Assembly: GCF_033110965.1 (NCBI RefSeq)
Contig: NZ_CP137003.1
Location: 2,170,001-2,234,000, forward strand
Length of the DNA stretch: 64,000 nucleotides
DNA from: Raineyella sp. LH-20
GTDB taxonomy: Bacteria; Actinomycetota; Actinomycetes; Propionibacteriales; Propionibacteriaceae
Direction of reading: 5' to 3'
A program made the translations under genes and the position numbers. Positions 18,180 through 26,212 of the stretch are shown here, in pieces. Under the pieces are notes generated by a model, which was not told the DNA's origin, ran no database searches, and was given only the letters and a program-made list of their open reading frames with translations. Position 1 is the stretch's first letter. Each line of letters starts with the position of its first letter.

Positions 18180-20489
18180 GTGAGTACTGATGGACCTCGC
18201 CGTTCGCCCCACCCCGTGGAGTCGACGGCGTACGGACCCTCCGACGACATCTCGGCGCGGGCCGGCGGGGATCAGGCACCGCGGCGGTGGGCCGAACGTC
18301 GACCCTGGCGCGACATCCTGACCTCGGTCGGTCTGGTCTGCATGGCGATCGTGTTCTTCGAGTCGGTGGCGGGCATCCTCCCCGACGGGACGATGTTCTG
18401 GCTGATCACGCCCGTCCGGGCCGTGCTGATCGTGGGTCTGGTGGCGATGGCGCTGGTGGTCCCACATCCCTCCGCGTGGCGGACCTGGCTCGACATCCCG
18501 CTGCTCGTTCTGGTGCTGACCAGCCTGGTGGCGTCGTTCGGCCGGACCGAGAGCATGGCCGCCTGGCGATGGCTGCTGACCGAGGTCGGGCTCTACTACC
18601 TGGTCGTGATGGTGCGGCGCCAGCACCGCGACAGCCACCGTGCAGGACTGGTCCTCGTGCTCGTCGGCGTGGCCACCGCGGGGGTCCTCGCCCTGCAACA
18701 GGCTGCGAGCCAGACTCCCACGGGCTTCTGCCGTGCTCCGGGCCAGGGCATGGCCGACGGCTGTGAACAGCCCGGCGCCCTGGTCCGGGTGGTCGGCACG
18801 TTGAACAACCCGAACCTGCTGGCGGCCTTCCTGCTGCTCTTCCTCCCGCTCGCCTGGCTCGCGGTCGACGAGTGGCTGAACAGTGCGAGCCGGCTGGCCG
18901 GGGTCGTGCTGGTCGCCCTCGGCTACCTCGCCCTGGTGCAGACCTGGTCGCGGGCCGGTCTGGCCGCCGGCATGCTGGGGATCGTCGCCCTCTTCACCCT
19001 GGCCCGGCCTACCGGCCGTCGGCTGCGGATCGGCGGAGGACTGTTGGCCGTCGGACTGGTGGTCGCGGTCGCCATGGCGATCGTCTCCGGGGCGGGTGTC
19101 CGTACGAAACTGTGGACGGCCGCCCTCTCGCTGGCCGTCCACCATCCGTTGGGCGTCGGACTGGGGCGGTCGGGAGCCCTGCTCACCGAGGCCGTCCCGG
19201 ATTCCTTGCAGTTCCAGCACGCCCACGACACCTGGCTGAACTGGCTGGTCGAGGCCGGCTGGCTCGGTTTCCTCGCGGTGATGGCGATCACCGCCCTGGT
19301 GTGCTGGCGGGTGTGGCGCTCGACCGTCGAGGGGTCCAGGATCGCCGCCGCGCTGGGCGCCGGGCTGCTCGGCTTCGGTCTGATGAGCCTCACCGACCAC
19401 CCTGCCAACGCGTTGCGGATCGCCCTGGCCCTCGCCTTCGCGATCGGCCTGGTGATGGCCTCCCCGGTGGCGGACCAGCGGATCCTGGTCCGGCCCTCCG
19501 ATGTGGTCGTACGCCCGGAGGACCGGGAGCCCGTCGCCGCCCAGGTCTCGGTGCCGGTCACGGCCCAGGTCCCGGTGCCGGTCACGGCCTCGATCCCCGC
19601 TCCGGACGACCGGGGCCGTGCACCTGAGGACCTGGCCGATCCCTACCGTGACGTCCCGAGTGGGCGGCGCGACGACATCCCTGGCGGACAGCGTGACCTC
19701 GGTGCGCAGGGCGACCCGGGCGGGCAGTGGGACACCGAGGCTTGGCAGCCGACTGTCCCCGGCGGTGACCACCGGGAGGTCGCCGCCGGGCGGGACCCGT
19801 ACGCCGCGGTCGAGGACCACGGCTGGACCGAACCGGCGCCCATGGTCGCACCCGCGCAGGTCCAGCCCGTGCAGGCCGAGCCAGCCTGGGGTGAGCAGGC
19901 TGCGGTCGAGCAGACGTGGGGTGAGCAGACGTGGGGTGAGCAGACGTGGGGTGAGCAGACGTCGGCCGAGCCCGGCTGGGGCGAGCAGGCTCCGGTGGAG
20001 GAGACGTGGGGTGAGCAGGCTCCGGTCGAGCACACCTGGGGTGAACAGGCTCGTGGTGGATCCTCCTGGGGCGAACCGACCTGGGGCGGATCGTCCTGGA
20101 GTGATCCCGCTTCCACCGATCCTTCCTGGAGTGATCCGACCTGGACCGATCCTGGCTGGAACGATCCCTCCCGGGCCGAACCCGCCGGCTTCGAGCCCAT
20201 GCCGACCGCCTCGCGCGCCGAGCCCACCCGCGCCGAGCCCACCGGTGCCGGGCACGCCTGGGGAGAGCCCGCGCCGGTCGAACCGGCACGGACCGAGCCC
20301 GTGCCGGCGTACGCCTCGTGGGGTGCTCAGGCACCTCGATCCGCGCCCGTCGAGCCGTCACGGCCTGCACAGAGCCCGGTATCGTGGGGTCGACCCGACG
20401 ATCCCGAGTCGTGGGCCCGACACGGCGCCCACCGCGCCACCGAGCGGAACCGGCCGCGGGGTGGCCGGGACGGCGGCTGGCGAGGCTGA
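18180..20489 (+). CDS. O-antigen ligase/polymerase-like (Wzy_C) membrane protein with Trp-rich repeat tail
   Basis: A 769-residue protein in two parts. Residues from about 35 to 440 hold ten to twelve hydrophobic segments, with the Wzy_C hallmarks TWSRAGLAAG, a long periplasmic loop with HHPLGVGLGRSG, and HAHDTWLNWLVEAGWLG. Such proteins polymerise or ligate surface glycans at the outer face of the membrane. The last 320 residues are hydrophilic and repetitive; between 19887 and 20158 there are 13 tryptophans in about 91 residues, in WGEQ- and WSDP-type units. The GTG at 18180 has GGAAAG at good distance; an ATG six codons earlier has its GGAG too close. No glycan gene cluster surrounds it, so the substrate is unknown. 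Confidence 0.82.
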   Translation: MSTDGPRRSPHPVESTAYGPSDDISARAGGDQAPRRWAERRPWRDILTSVGLVCMAIVFFESVAGILPDGTMFWLITPVRAVLIVGLVAMALVVPHPSAWRTWLDIPLLVLVLTSLVASFGRTESMAAWRWLLTEVGLYYLVVMVRRQHRDSHRAGLVLVLVGVATAGVLALQQAASQTPTGFCRAPGQGMADGCEQPGALVRVVGTLNNPNLLAAFLLLFLPLAWLAVDEWLNSASRLAGVVLVALGYLALVQTWSRAGLAAGMLGIVALFTLARPTGRRLRIGGGLLAVGLVVAVAMAIVSGAGVRTKLWTAALSLAVHHPLGVGLGRSGALLTEAVPDSLQFQHAHDTWLNWLVEAGWLGFLAVMAITALVCWRVWRSTVEGSRIAAALGAGLLGFGLMSLTDHPANALRIALALAFAIGLVMASPVADQRILVRPSDVVVRPEDREPVAAQVSVPVTAQVPVPVTASIPAPDDRGRAPEDLADPYRDVPSGRRDDIPGGQRDLGAQGDPGGQWDTEAWQPTVPGGDHREVAAGRDPYAAVEDHGWTEPAPMVAPAQVQPVQAEPAWGEQAAVEQTWGEQTWGEQTWGEQTSAEPGWGEQAPVEETWGEQAPVEHTWGEQARGGSSWGEPTWGGSSWSDPASTDPSWSDPTWTDPGWNDPSRAEPAGFEPMPTASRAEPTRAEPTGAGHAWGEPAPVEPARTEPVPAYASWGAQAPRSAPVEPSRPAQSPVSWGRPDDPESWARHGAHRATERNRPRGGRDGGWRG
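19911..19970. repeat. In-frame tandem repeat, 15-base unit, within a larger WGEQ array
   Basis: CAGACGTGGGGTGAG is repeated exactly at 19911, 19926 and 19941, and in diverged form at 19956. Looser copies of the same unit extend from about 19886 to 20055, giving WGEQ motifs spaced by 5, 10 or 20 residues. A second related family (TGGAGTGATCC, encoding WSDP) runs from about 20095 to 20170. Confidence 0.93.
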
Positions 20490-20547
20490 CCGGAGACCGC
20501 TCCTCTGGGCGTGCCGACCCAGGAGACTTGCTGCGGAGGGTGAGGGG

Positions 20548-21558
20548 GTGAGGGATATCGAGATCAACTGCATCGCCGCCAGCCGGACCTGGCGGGGCGG
20601 CGTGGTCGTCGACGACGACGTACGCCCCGATGAGGTGGCCGCGGAGATCCGCGACCCCGACAACCTCGTCTGGATCGACCTGTTGCGCCCGGACGTCGGC
20701 GAACTCGCGGTGCTGGTCCACGAGCTCGGCCTGCCCTCGACGGCCGTCGAGGATGCCTTGGCACCGTTCGAGCGTCCCAAGGTGTCACGGCATGAGGACT
20801 ACCTCTTCTTCACCGTGTACGCGACGCGCCTGAAGCCGCACGACCATCTCGACCCGACGAAGGGTCGGATGGAGTTCAGCAGGGTCTCCGGCATCATGAC
20901 GCCGCACGCCCTGGTGACGATCCGCCTCGACGACGGCTTCGACATGGCACGGGCGGAGCAGAGCTGGCGCGAGGACGTGGACCTGATGCAGTACGGCGCC
21001 GGAGCGCTCGTGCACGGCCTGCTCGACGTGGTCGTCGACGGACATTTCGACACCATCCAGGCGCTCGACGACGAGACCGAGCAGCTGGAGGACGTCCTGT
21101 TCGGCGCGAGCCACCCGAACGCCGGCTTCATCCGGCAGCTCTACGGGCTGCGCAAGGACCTTGTCGACCTGCGCCGCGTCGTCCTGCCGATGCGTGAGGT
21201 GGTGAACGGGGTGCTGCGCCACCGCACCGGCGACCACCCCGAGCTCGACTCCTGGTACGACGACCTCTACGACCATGTGCTGCGCGCCGCCGAATGGACC
21301 GAGTCGCTCCGTGACATGGTGGCGACGATGTTCGAGACCCACCTGTCCCTGCAGGACTCGCGGCTCAACCAGATCATGAAGAAGCTCGCCGGTTGGGCCG
21401 CGATCATCGCCGTCCCGACGGCGATCACCGGCTGGTTCGGCCAGAACGTCCCCTACTGGGGGTTCAACCAGCCGTGGGGCGTCGGGCTCAGTGTGGGGCT
21501 GATCCTGGTGTCCTCTGTCGGGCTGTATCTGCTCTTCCGGCTCAACGACTGGGTGTAG
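20548..21558 (+). CDS. CorA-family divalent cation transporter with GQN in place of GMN
   Basis: A 336-residue CorA-like protein: a long alpha/beta cytoplasmic N-terminus, a stalk helix rich in charged residues (DDETEQLEDVLFG ... LYGLRKDLVDLRRVV) and two C-terminal membrane helices. The pore signature is G298-Q299-N300 (WFGQNVPYWG) instead of the canonical GMN, so ion selectivity may differ from magnesium. GTG at 20548 has GGAGGG seven bases upstream. The DUF2332 gene starts on the base after its stop, indicating coupling. A second CorA in the window, at 59585-60736, keeps GMN, so the two are probably not redundant. Confidence 0.9.
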   Translation: MRDIEINCIAASRTWRGGVVVDDDVRPDEVAAEIRDPDNLVWIDLLRPDVGELAVLVHELGLPSTAVEDALAPFERPKVSRHEDYLFFTVYATRLKPHDHLDPTKGRMEFSRVSGIMTPHALVTIRLDDGFDMARAEQSWREDVDLMQYGAGALVHGLLDVVVDGHFDTIQALDDETEQLEDVLFGASHPNAGFIRQLYGLRKDLVDLRRVVLPMREVVNGVLRHRTGDHPELDSWYDDLYDHVLRAAEWTESLRDMVATMFETHLSLQDSRLNQIMKKLAGWAAIIAVPTAITGWFGQNVPYWGFNQPWGVGLSVGLILVSSVGLYLLFRLNDWV

Positions 21559-22581
21559 ATGAGTCGCGGACACTTCTACGCGGACGGCGACATCGCCGAG
21601 ATCTACCGCTGGTTCGCCGCCGAGGCGGCCGCCACGTCGCCGACCTGGCAGGCGGTCTCGGAGTGGGTCGCTCGGACCGCGTCGATCGCCGACCGTCTTG
21701 CCGGGCTGCCCGGCATGAAGCGCCAGCCGCAGCTGTTCCTGGCTGCGCTGCGCCGACTCGACGCGCCGCTGACCCCGGGTCCTGCACTCGAGGGCTGGAT
21801 CGCCCACCATTGGGACGCGGTGCAGCGGACGATCCTCACCCACTCCACCCAGACCAACGAGGTCGGCCGGTGTGCCGTCCACCTGCCGCTGCTCGCCGGG
21901 CTGGCCGCGGAGTCCGGGCCGATCGCCCTGGTCGAGGTGGGATCCTCGGCCGGTCTGTGCCTGCTGCCCGACGCGTACGCCTATCGCTACCGCTTCGACG
22001 ATCGGCCCGAGCTGACGCTGGGGGCGGGCACACCGGTGATCCCGTGCCGGATCAGCGGGGCCACCCCGGAGCAGGTGACGTACGCCTCGCCGGCCATCGC
22101 CTGGCGGTGCGGGATCGACACCGCTCCGCTCGACCCCACCGACCCGGAGGTCGCCGCCTGGCTGCGGGCGCTGATCTGGCCAGGACAGGCGGAGCGCGAG
22201 GACCGCCTCGCCGCCGCGCTCGCGACGGCCACCGCCCTCGGCGCCGCCACGGGTCGGCCGCCGGTGCCGGTGGTGACCGGCGACGCCCTGGAGGCCCTGC
22301 CCGACGTGGTCGCCGAGGCCCGCAGGCATGCGGACACCGTGGTGGTGATGCACACCGCCACCCTGTCGTACGTGTCCCGTGACCGTCGGGCCCGCTTCGG
22401 AGCACTGGTCGGTGGACTCGGGGCGCGCTGGATCTCCTGTGAGGGGGAGCGGGTGGTGCCCGAGGTCCGTGACCGGCTGGCCTCCGGGACGTACGACGGG
22501 CCGCCCTGTTTCGTGCTCGCCCTCGACGGTCGACCGTTGGCCCGGGTGGGCCAGCACGGCGGCTGGATCGACTGGCTCTGA
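21559..22581 (+). CDS. DUF2332 family protein
   Basis: A 340-residue soluble protein of the actinobacterial DUF2332 family, whose function is not established. Recognisable segments are the N-terminal helical region (FAAEAAATSPTWQAVSEWVA), VEVGSSAGLCLLPD (which resembles a nucleotide- or SAM-binding strand-loop), AWLRALIWPGQAERE, and the C-terminal GWIDWL. Its ATG follows directly on the corA stop codon with no spacer, so it is expressed by translational coupling. The VEVGSSAGL strand makes a methyltransferase-like fold conceivable, but no catalytic motif supports that further. Confidence 0.87.
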   Translation: MSRGHFYADGDIAEIYRWFAAEAAATSPTWQAVSEWVARTASIADRLAGLPGMKRQPQLFLAALRRLDAPLTPGPALEGWIAHHWDAVQRTILTHSTQTNEVGRCAVHLPLLAGLAAESGPIALVEVGSSAGLCLLPDAYAYRYRFDDRPELTLGAGTPVIPCRISGATPEQVTYASPAIAWRCGIDTAPLDPTDPEVAAWLRALIWPGQAEREDRLAAALATATALGAATGRPPVPVVTGDALEALPDVVAEARRHADTVVVMHTATLSYVSRDRRARFGALVGGLGARWISCEGERVVPEVRDRLASGTYDGPPCFVLALDGRPLARVGQHGGWIDWL

Positions 22582-22697
22582 GCATCGGCGTCCCGAGGAG
22601 GCACCGCCCGGCGCGGGTGCCGCCGGCATCCGGCGGATCCTGGCCAGCCCGTCCTCGGGTCTGCCCGGCGGGCGGTGTGCGGGGTCACACTGGAGGC

Positions 22698-23075
22698 ATG
22701 ACCGAGTACGTGGTGAAACGCATCCACGACGATCCGGAGGCCACCGACGGCCTGCGGGTGCTCGTCGACCGGCTCTGGCCGCGGGGCATCGCGAAGGAAC
22801 GCGCGGCGTTGGACGACTGGGCCAAGGACCTCGCCCCGTCCCCGGAGCTGCGGATCTGGTTCGACCACCGGGCGGACCGGCTGGAGGAGTTCTCCGCTCG
22901 CTACCGCGGCGAGCTGGACGCCCGGCCGGAGGCCGCCGGACGGGTGGCGCAGTGGAGTTCCCTGGGACGGGTGACCCTGCTCTACGCCGCGAAGGATCCG
23001 GTCGTCAACCACGCCGTGGTGTTGCGCGACTGGCTGGTCGAGGCCGCGTCGGATCGACCTGCCGACCCGACCTGA
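22698..23075 (+). CDS. DUF488 family protein
   Basis: A 125-residue conserved protein with the DUF488 signature VDRLWPRGIAKERAALDDWAKDLAPS near residues 23-48 and LLYAAKDPVVNHAVVL toward the end. The role of the family is unknown. The ATG at 22698 is preceded by CACACT six bases earlier, with GGAGG abutting the start, so a leaderless transcript is likely. The final codons and the stop lie inside a 21-base direct duplication, so the original C-terminus may have been altered or regenerated by it. Confidence 0.9.
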   Translation: MTEYVVKRIHDDPEATDGLRVLVDRLWPRGIAKERAALDDWAKDLAPSPELRIWFDHRADRLEEFSARYRGELDARPEAAGRVAQWSSLGRVTLLYAAKDPVVNHAVVLRDWLVEAASDRPADPT

Positions 23076-23104
23076 CCAAAGGGCGACCCGACCTGACCAA
23101 AGGG
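23063..23104. repeat. Direct duplication, 21-base unit, two copies
   Basis: Two exact, adjacent 21-base copies (23063-23083 and 23084-23104) begin with CGACCCGACCTGACC. The first contains the TGA stop codon of the DUF488 gene (23073-23075); the second repeats the same bases downstream of it. Confidence 0.95.
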
Positions 23105-23168
23105 CTTGGGGGATCCTCCCGGGTGTCCCCTGAGTGCGAAATCGGTGCCCGGCGGGAATGATGGGGGC

Positions 23169-23543
23169 ATGATCTGGCGCTGGTTGGTGAACTCCCTCGC
23201 CGTCGCGGCCGCTACCTATCTGGTGGCGGGCATCACCGTGACCGCACCCGACACGACCGGCATCGTGCTCACTGTGGGCCTCGTCGCGCTGTTGCTGGGC
23301 GCGGTGAACACGGTCGTCAAGCCCATCCTCGCGACCCTCACCGGTTGCCTGGTGGTGGTGACCTTCGGACTGTTCCTGCTCGTCGTCAACGCGCTGATGC
23401 TGATGCTCACGTCCTGGCTGGCCGGACTGGTCGGTCTGGGCTGGCACGTCGACGGCTTCGTGCCGGCCTTCTGGGGGGCCCTGGTGATCTCGATCGTCAG
23501 CTTCCTGCTCGGTGCCTCCCCGTGGCGCCGGGAGCGGGCATGA
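23169..23543 (+). CDS. Phage holin family 4 (superfamily IV) small membrane protein
   Basis: A 124-residue protein with four hydrophobic segments and almost no soluble part, matching the cellular four-helix family annotated as phage holin family IV. The NTVVKPILATLTG motif between helices two and three is typical. These are chromosomal proteins common in bacteria, and no phage genes surround it, so a lytic role is unlikely. The ATG at 23169 lies behind a run of G. Its stop codon overlaps the start of a small downstream open frame. Confidence 0.85.
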   Translation: MIWRWLVNSLAVAAATYLVAGITVTAPDTTGIVLTVGLVALLLGAVNTVVKPILATLTGCLVVVTFGLFLLVVNALMLMLTSWLAGLVGLGWHVDGFVPAFWGALVISIVSFLLGASPWRRERA

Positions 23544-23749
23544 GCCATCGCTGCGCCGGGGGGCGGCACCCGACGGCCCGGCCGCACCGGATCGCCGCCG
23601 ATCGGCCGAGGGAGTCGATGACCGGCTGGTGTGCCTACCGCGGCGGGCTATCCCTAGACCCGGACGCCGCCTGTCGGCACCACTGGCTGTTGCTCACCGG
23701 ATGGCTCAGGACGGACACCGAGTGGTCACGGGAGCGGGGACGCCGCTAG
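23540..23749 (+). CDS. Small hypothetical protein overlapping the holin-like gene
   Basis: A 69-codon open frame whose ATG overlaps the TGA of the holin-like gene (ATGA), an arrangement favouring coupled translation. The first 26 residues are basic and low in complexity; the second part (from an internal ATG, MTGWCAYRGGLSLDPDAACRHHW) looks more protein-like, with two cysteines and two histidines. No family is recognised. It may be a real small protein, a start at the internal ATG, or chance in GC-rich DNA. A TAGGGT promoter-like box overlaps its end, at 23747-23752. Confidence 0.3.
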   Translation: MSHRCAGGRHPTARPHRIAADRPRESMTGWCAYRGGLSLDPDAACRHHWLLLTGWLRTDTEWSRERGRR

Positions 23750-23820
23750 GGTCGGTCCTGCCGGTCGAGTGACCGGCCGGTGCCCGCGTGGGTGCCCGCT
23801 CGTAGGAAGGTGGCGGCGTC

Positions 23821-24411
23821 GTGCTCGTGCTGTTCGACTTCGGGGAGGTCCTCGGACTGCCCCAGACGCCCCGCGATCGGGTCCGGATGGCCGCCGTCGC
23901 CGGTGTCGAGCTCGAGGCGTTCAACCATCGCTACTGGGCGAAGCGCCAGGCGTACGACAAGGGCGACCTGACCGCGGGGGAGTACTGGCACGCCATCGCC
24001 GGCCGCGGCCTGGCCGAGGAGACCATCGAGGAGCTGGCCCAGCGCGACATCGACAGCTGGCTGCACCTCTCCGAGGCGGTCGTGGCGCTGCACGCCGACC
24101 TCGTGGAGCGGGGGATCCCCACGGCGCTGTTCTCCAACGCCCCGGTGTCGATCGCGGACGCCATCGACGACCTGCCGGAGCTGTCCACGATGCAGGCCCG
24201 CCTCTACAGCTGCCGGATCCACCTCGCCAAGCCCGATCCTGCGGCCTACCGTGCGGCGTGCGAGGAACTCGACGTCGCTCCCGAGTCGGTGATCATGATC
24301 GACGACCGGCCGGTCAACTGTGAAGGTGCCCGTAGCACGGGGATGCAGGCCGTACGGTTCCGCAACCCCGAGCAGTTGCGCGCCGATCTGGAGCCACTCC
24401 TCGTCGGCTGA
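23821..24411 (+). CDS. HAD-superfamily hydrolase
   Basis: A 196-residue HAD-like protein. Motif I is FDFGEVLG, in which the usual DxDxT is reduced to DFG, as in some family members. Motif II is SNAP, the motif III lysine is in HLAKPDP, and motif IV is IDDRPVNCEGA. Such enzymes hydrolyse phosphate or carbon-halogen bonds; loss of the second motif-I aspartate makes classical phosphatase chemistry uncertain. It starts with GTG at 23821, with a GGAAGG site upstream and a promoter-like TAGGGT about 70 bases before. The stop is followed within 35 bases by the MFS gene. No substrate can be proposed. Confidence 0.85.
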   Translation: MLVLFDFGEVLGLPQTPRDRVRMAAVAGVELEAFNHRYWAKRQAYDKGDLTAGEYWHAIAGRGLAEETIEELAQRDIDSWLHLSEAVVALHADLVERGIPTALFSNAPVSIADAIDDLPELSTMQARLYSCRIHLAKPDPAAYRAACEELDVAPESVIMIDDRPVNCEGARSTGMQAVRFRNPEQLRADLEPLLVG

Positions 24412-24444
24412 CCCCGCGGCGTACGACATGGGACACTCGGCACC

Positions 24445-25809
24445 ATGACTGGAGCGGACACCGGCGGAGTGGCGCCGTCCCGGGCCGAGCGCCTCGACCG
24501 GCTGCCCTACACCCGACAGCACCACCGGCTGCTGATCGGCTCGGGCGTCGGCTGGGCCCTCGATGCGATGGACGTCGGCCTGATCTCGTTCGTGATGGCG
24601 GCCCTCGCCGTCGAATGGCACCTCGGCGCCACCACCCTGTCGGTGATCGGGTCGATCGGCTTCGTCGGCATGACGATCGGCGCGGCCCTCGGCGGTCTGC
24701 TCGCCGACAGGTACGGCCGGCGGCAGGTGTTCGCCCTGACCCTGCTGGTCTACGGTGTGGCGACCGGGGCCGCCGCGCTGTCCTGGTCGGTGGCTGCGCT
24801 GGTCGCCTTCCGGTTCGTCGTCGGGCTGGGGCTCGGTGCGGAACTCCCGGTCGCCTCGACTCTGGTCAGTGAGTACGCGCCCCGCCGGATCCGTGGCCGG
24901 ATGGTGGTGTTCCTCGAGGCGTTCTGGGCGATCGGATGGATCCTCGCCGCACTGGTCGGCTACTTCATCATCCCGGCCTTCCCCGGCGGATGGCGCTGGG
25001 CGCTCACCGTCGGCATCGTGCCGACCGTCTACGCACTGGTGGTCCGCTGGGGCCTGCCTGAGTCCGTGCGCTTCCTGGAGCAGCGTGGCCGTACGGCAGA
25101 AGCCGAGCAGGCGGTCCGACGGTTCGAGATGTCACCGCCGATGCTGCGCGGCGTCCGGGCGCCACGGGAGCTGCCGGCCGATGTCGACGACATCCGGGCC
25201 GGGTCGATCTGGACCCGGCCGCTGGCCGGGCGGACGGCGGCGTTGTGGGTGGTGTGGTTCACCATCAACCTGTCGTACTACGGCGCCTTCACCTGGCTGC
25301 CCACCCTCCTGCTCGGCCGTGGTTTCACCCTCACCCGGTCCTTCGAGTACACCCTGTTGATCACCCTGGCCCAGCTGCCCGGCTACCTCGCCGCGGCCTG
25401 GTTGATCGAACGGTGGGGACGGCGGATCACCCTCGCGGTCTTCCTGCTCGGTTCCGCCGTCGCGGCGGTGACCTTCGGGCTGGTGTCGGTCGGCGCTCGG
25501 CCGGCCGTCGGGGCGGTGCTCGGCGCCGGTGCCATGCTGTCGTTCTTCAACCTGGGCGCCTGGGGTGCGCTCTACGCCATCGGCCCGGAGCTCTATCCCA
25601 CCCGGCTGCGCGGGACCGGCACCGGGGCGGCGGCCGCGTTCGGGCGGATCGCCTCGATCCTGGCTCCGCTGTCGGTGCCGGTGTTCCTCCGCTGGGGTGG
25701 GGAACCGTACGGCTTCGTGCTGACCTTCGCGGTGTTCGGGGTGGCCTTCCTGATCGGCGCGGTCGCGGCGGTCACGTTGCCCGAGCAGCGCGGGCGGACC
25801 CTGCTCTGA
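24445..25809 (+). CDS. MFS transporter (metabolite:proton symporter type)
   Basis: A 454-residue transporter with twelve predicted membrane helices and a central cytoplasmic loop. The RYGRR motif after helix two (LLADRYGRRQ), its repeat after helix eight (WGRRITL), the PESVRFLEQRGR sequence before the central loop and the PELYPTRLRGTGTG motif place it with sugar-porter or aromatic acid/metabolite symporters (AAHS/SP type). A GACACT box seven bases before the ATG suggests a leaderless message. It is not adjacent to catabolic genes, so the substrate is unknown. The 403-base control region of the dpp operon follows. Confidence 0.88.
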   Translation: MTGADTGGVAPSRAERLDRLPYTRQHHRLLIGSGVGWALDAMDVGLISFVMAALAVEWHLGATTLSVIGSIGFVGMTIGAALGGLLADRYGRRQVFALTLLVYGVATGAAALSWSVAALVAFRFVVGLGLGAELPVASTLVSEYAPRRIRGRMVVFLEAFWAIGWILAALVGYFIIPAFPGGWRWALTVGIVPTVYALVVRWGLPESVRFLEQRGRTAEAEQAVRRFEMSPPMLRGVRAPRELPADVDDIRAGSIWTRPLAGRTAALWVVWFTINLSYYGAFTWLPTLLLGRGFTLTRSFEYTLLITLAQLPGYLAAAWLIERWGRRITLAVFLLGSAVAAVTFGLVSVGARPAVGAVLGAGAMLSFFNLGAWGALYAIGPELYPTRLRGTGTGAAAAFGRIASILAPLSVPVFLRWGGEPYGFVLTFAVFGVAFLIGAVAAVTLPEQRGRTLL

Positions 25810-26212
25810 GGTGCGTCGTCCGGGGTCGGTGGGAGCCGATCGGGCCGGCCGGCGGGGCGCGGTGTCGGAGGCCGGAACGGCCGAGGCGCGACCACAGGCC
25901 GACGTACGTTCGCTGTCCTTCGTGCGAGGAAGCCGCTGGTGGCCCCGAAAAGCCACATCCCGTGAAGGTTTCTGTGCCAATCGGGTAACAAGATGTGACG
26001 TAGGAGACAATCATCTCGACGTGGGGCGATCGTCCCGGTAACGTCCGCTGCAGCCCGAGGGTCCGTGCCGTGTACTACAGTCCACGTACAACCTTCGTAC
26101 CGTCCGGAGGTCGTGGAGAGAGCTGCCGGACGAGGCAGTGCAGGACACCCGACCGACCGTCCGGGTGCGCGGACTCGGTGCCAAAGGGGGCGCCGAACCT
26201 AGGAGGAAGTTC
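25810..26212 (+). promoter_or_regulatory. Long untranslated region upstream of the dpp operon
   Basis: These 403 bases contain no credible gene. The first 120 are GC-rich; 25950-26030 is distinctly AT-richer, as promoter regions are. A TACAGT box lies within CGTGTACTACAGTCC near 26068-26082, which would leave a leader of more than 120 bases. Just before the dppA ribosome site (AGGAGG at 26201), TCGGTGCC and GGCGCCGA can pair with one G-T pair around AAAGGG, placing a hairpin directly upstream of the ribosome site. This hints at post-transcriptional control. Confidence 0.4.

Noticed and set aside
23169-23543. Prophage remnant marked by a holin
   Set aside because: The family is a common chromosomal four-helix membrane protein; no endolysin, integrase, portal or attachment repeats are nearby.
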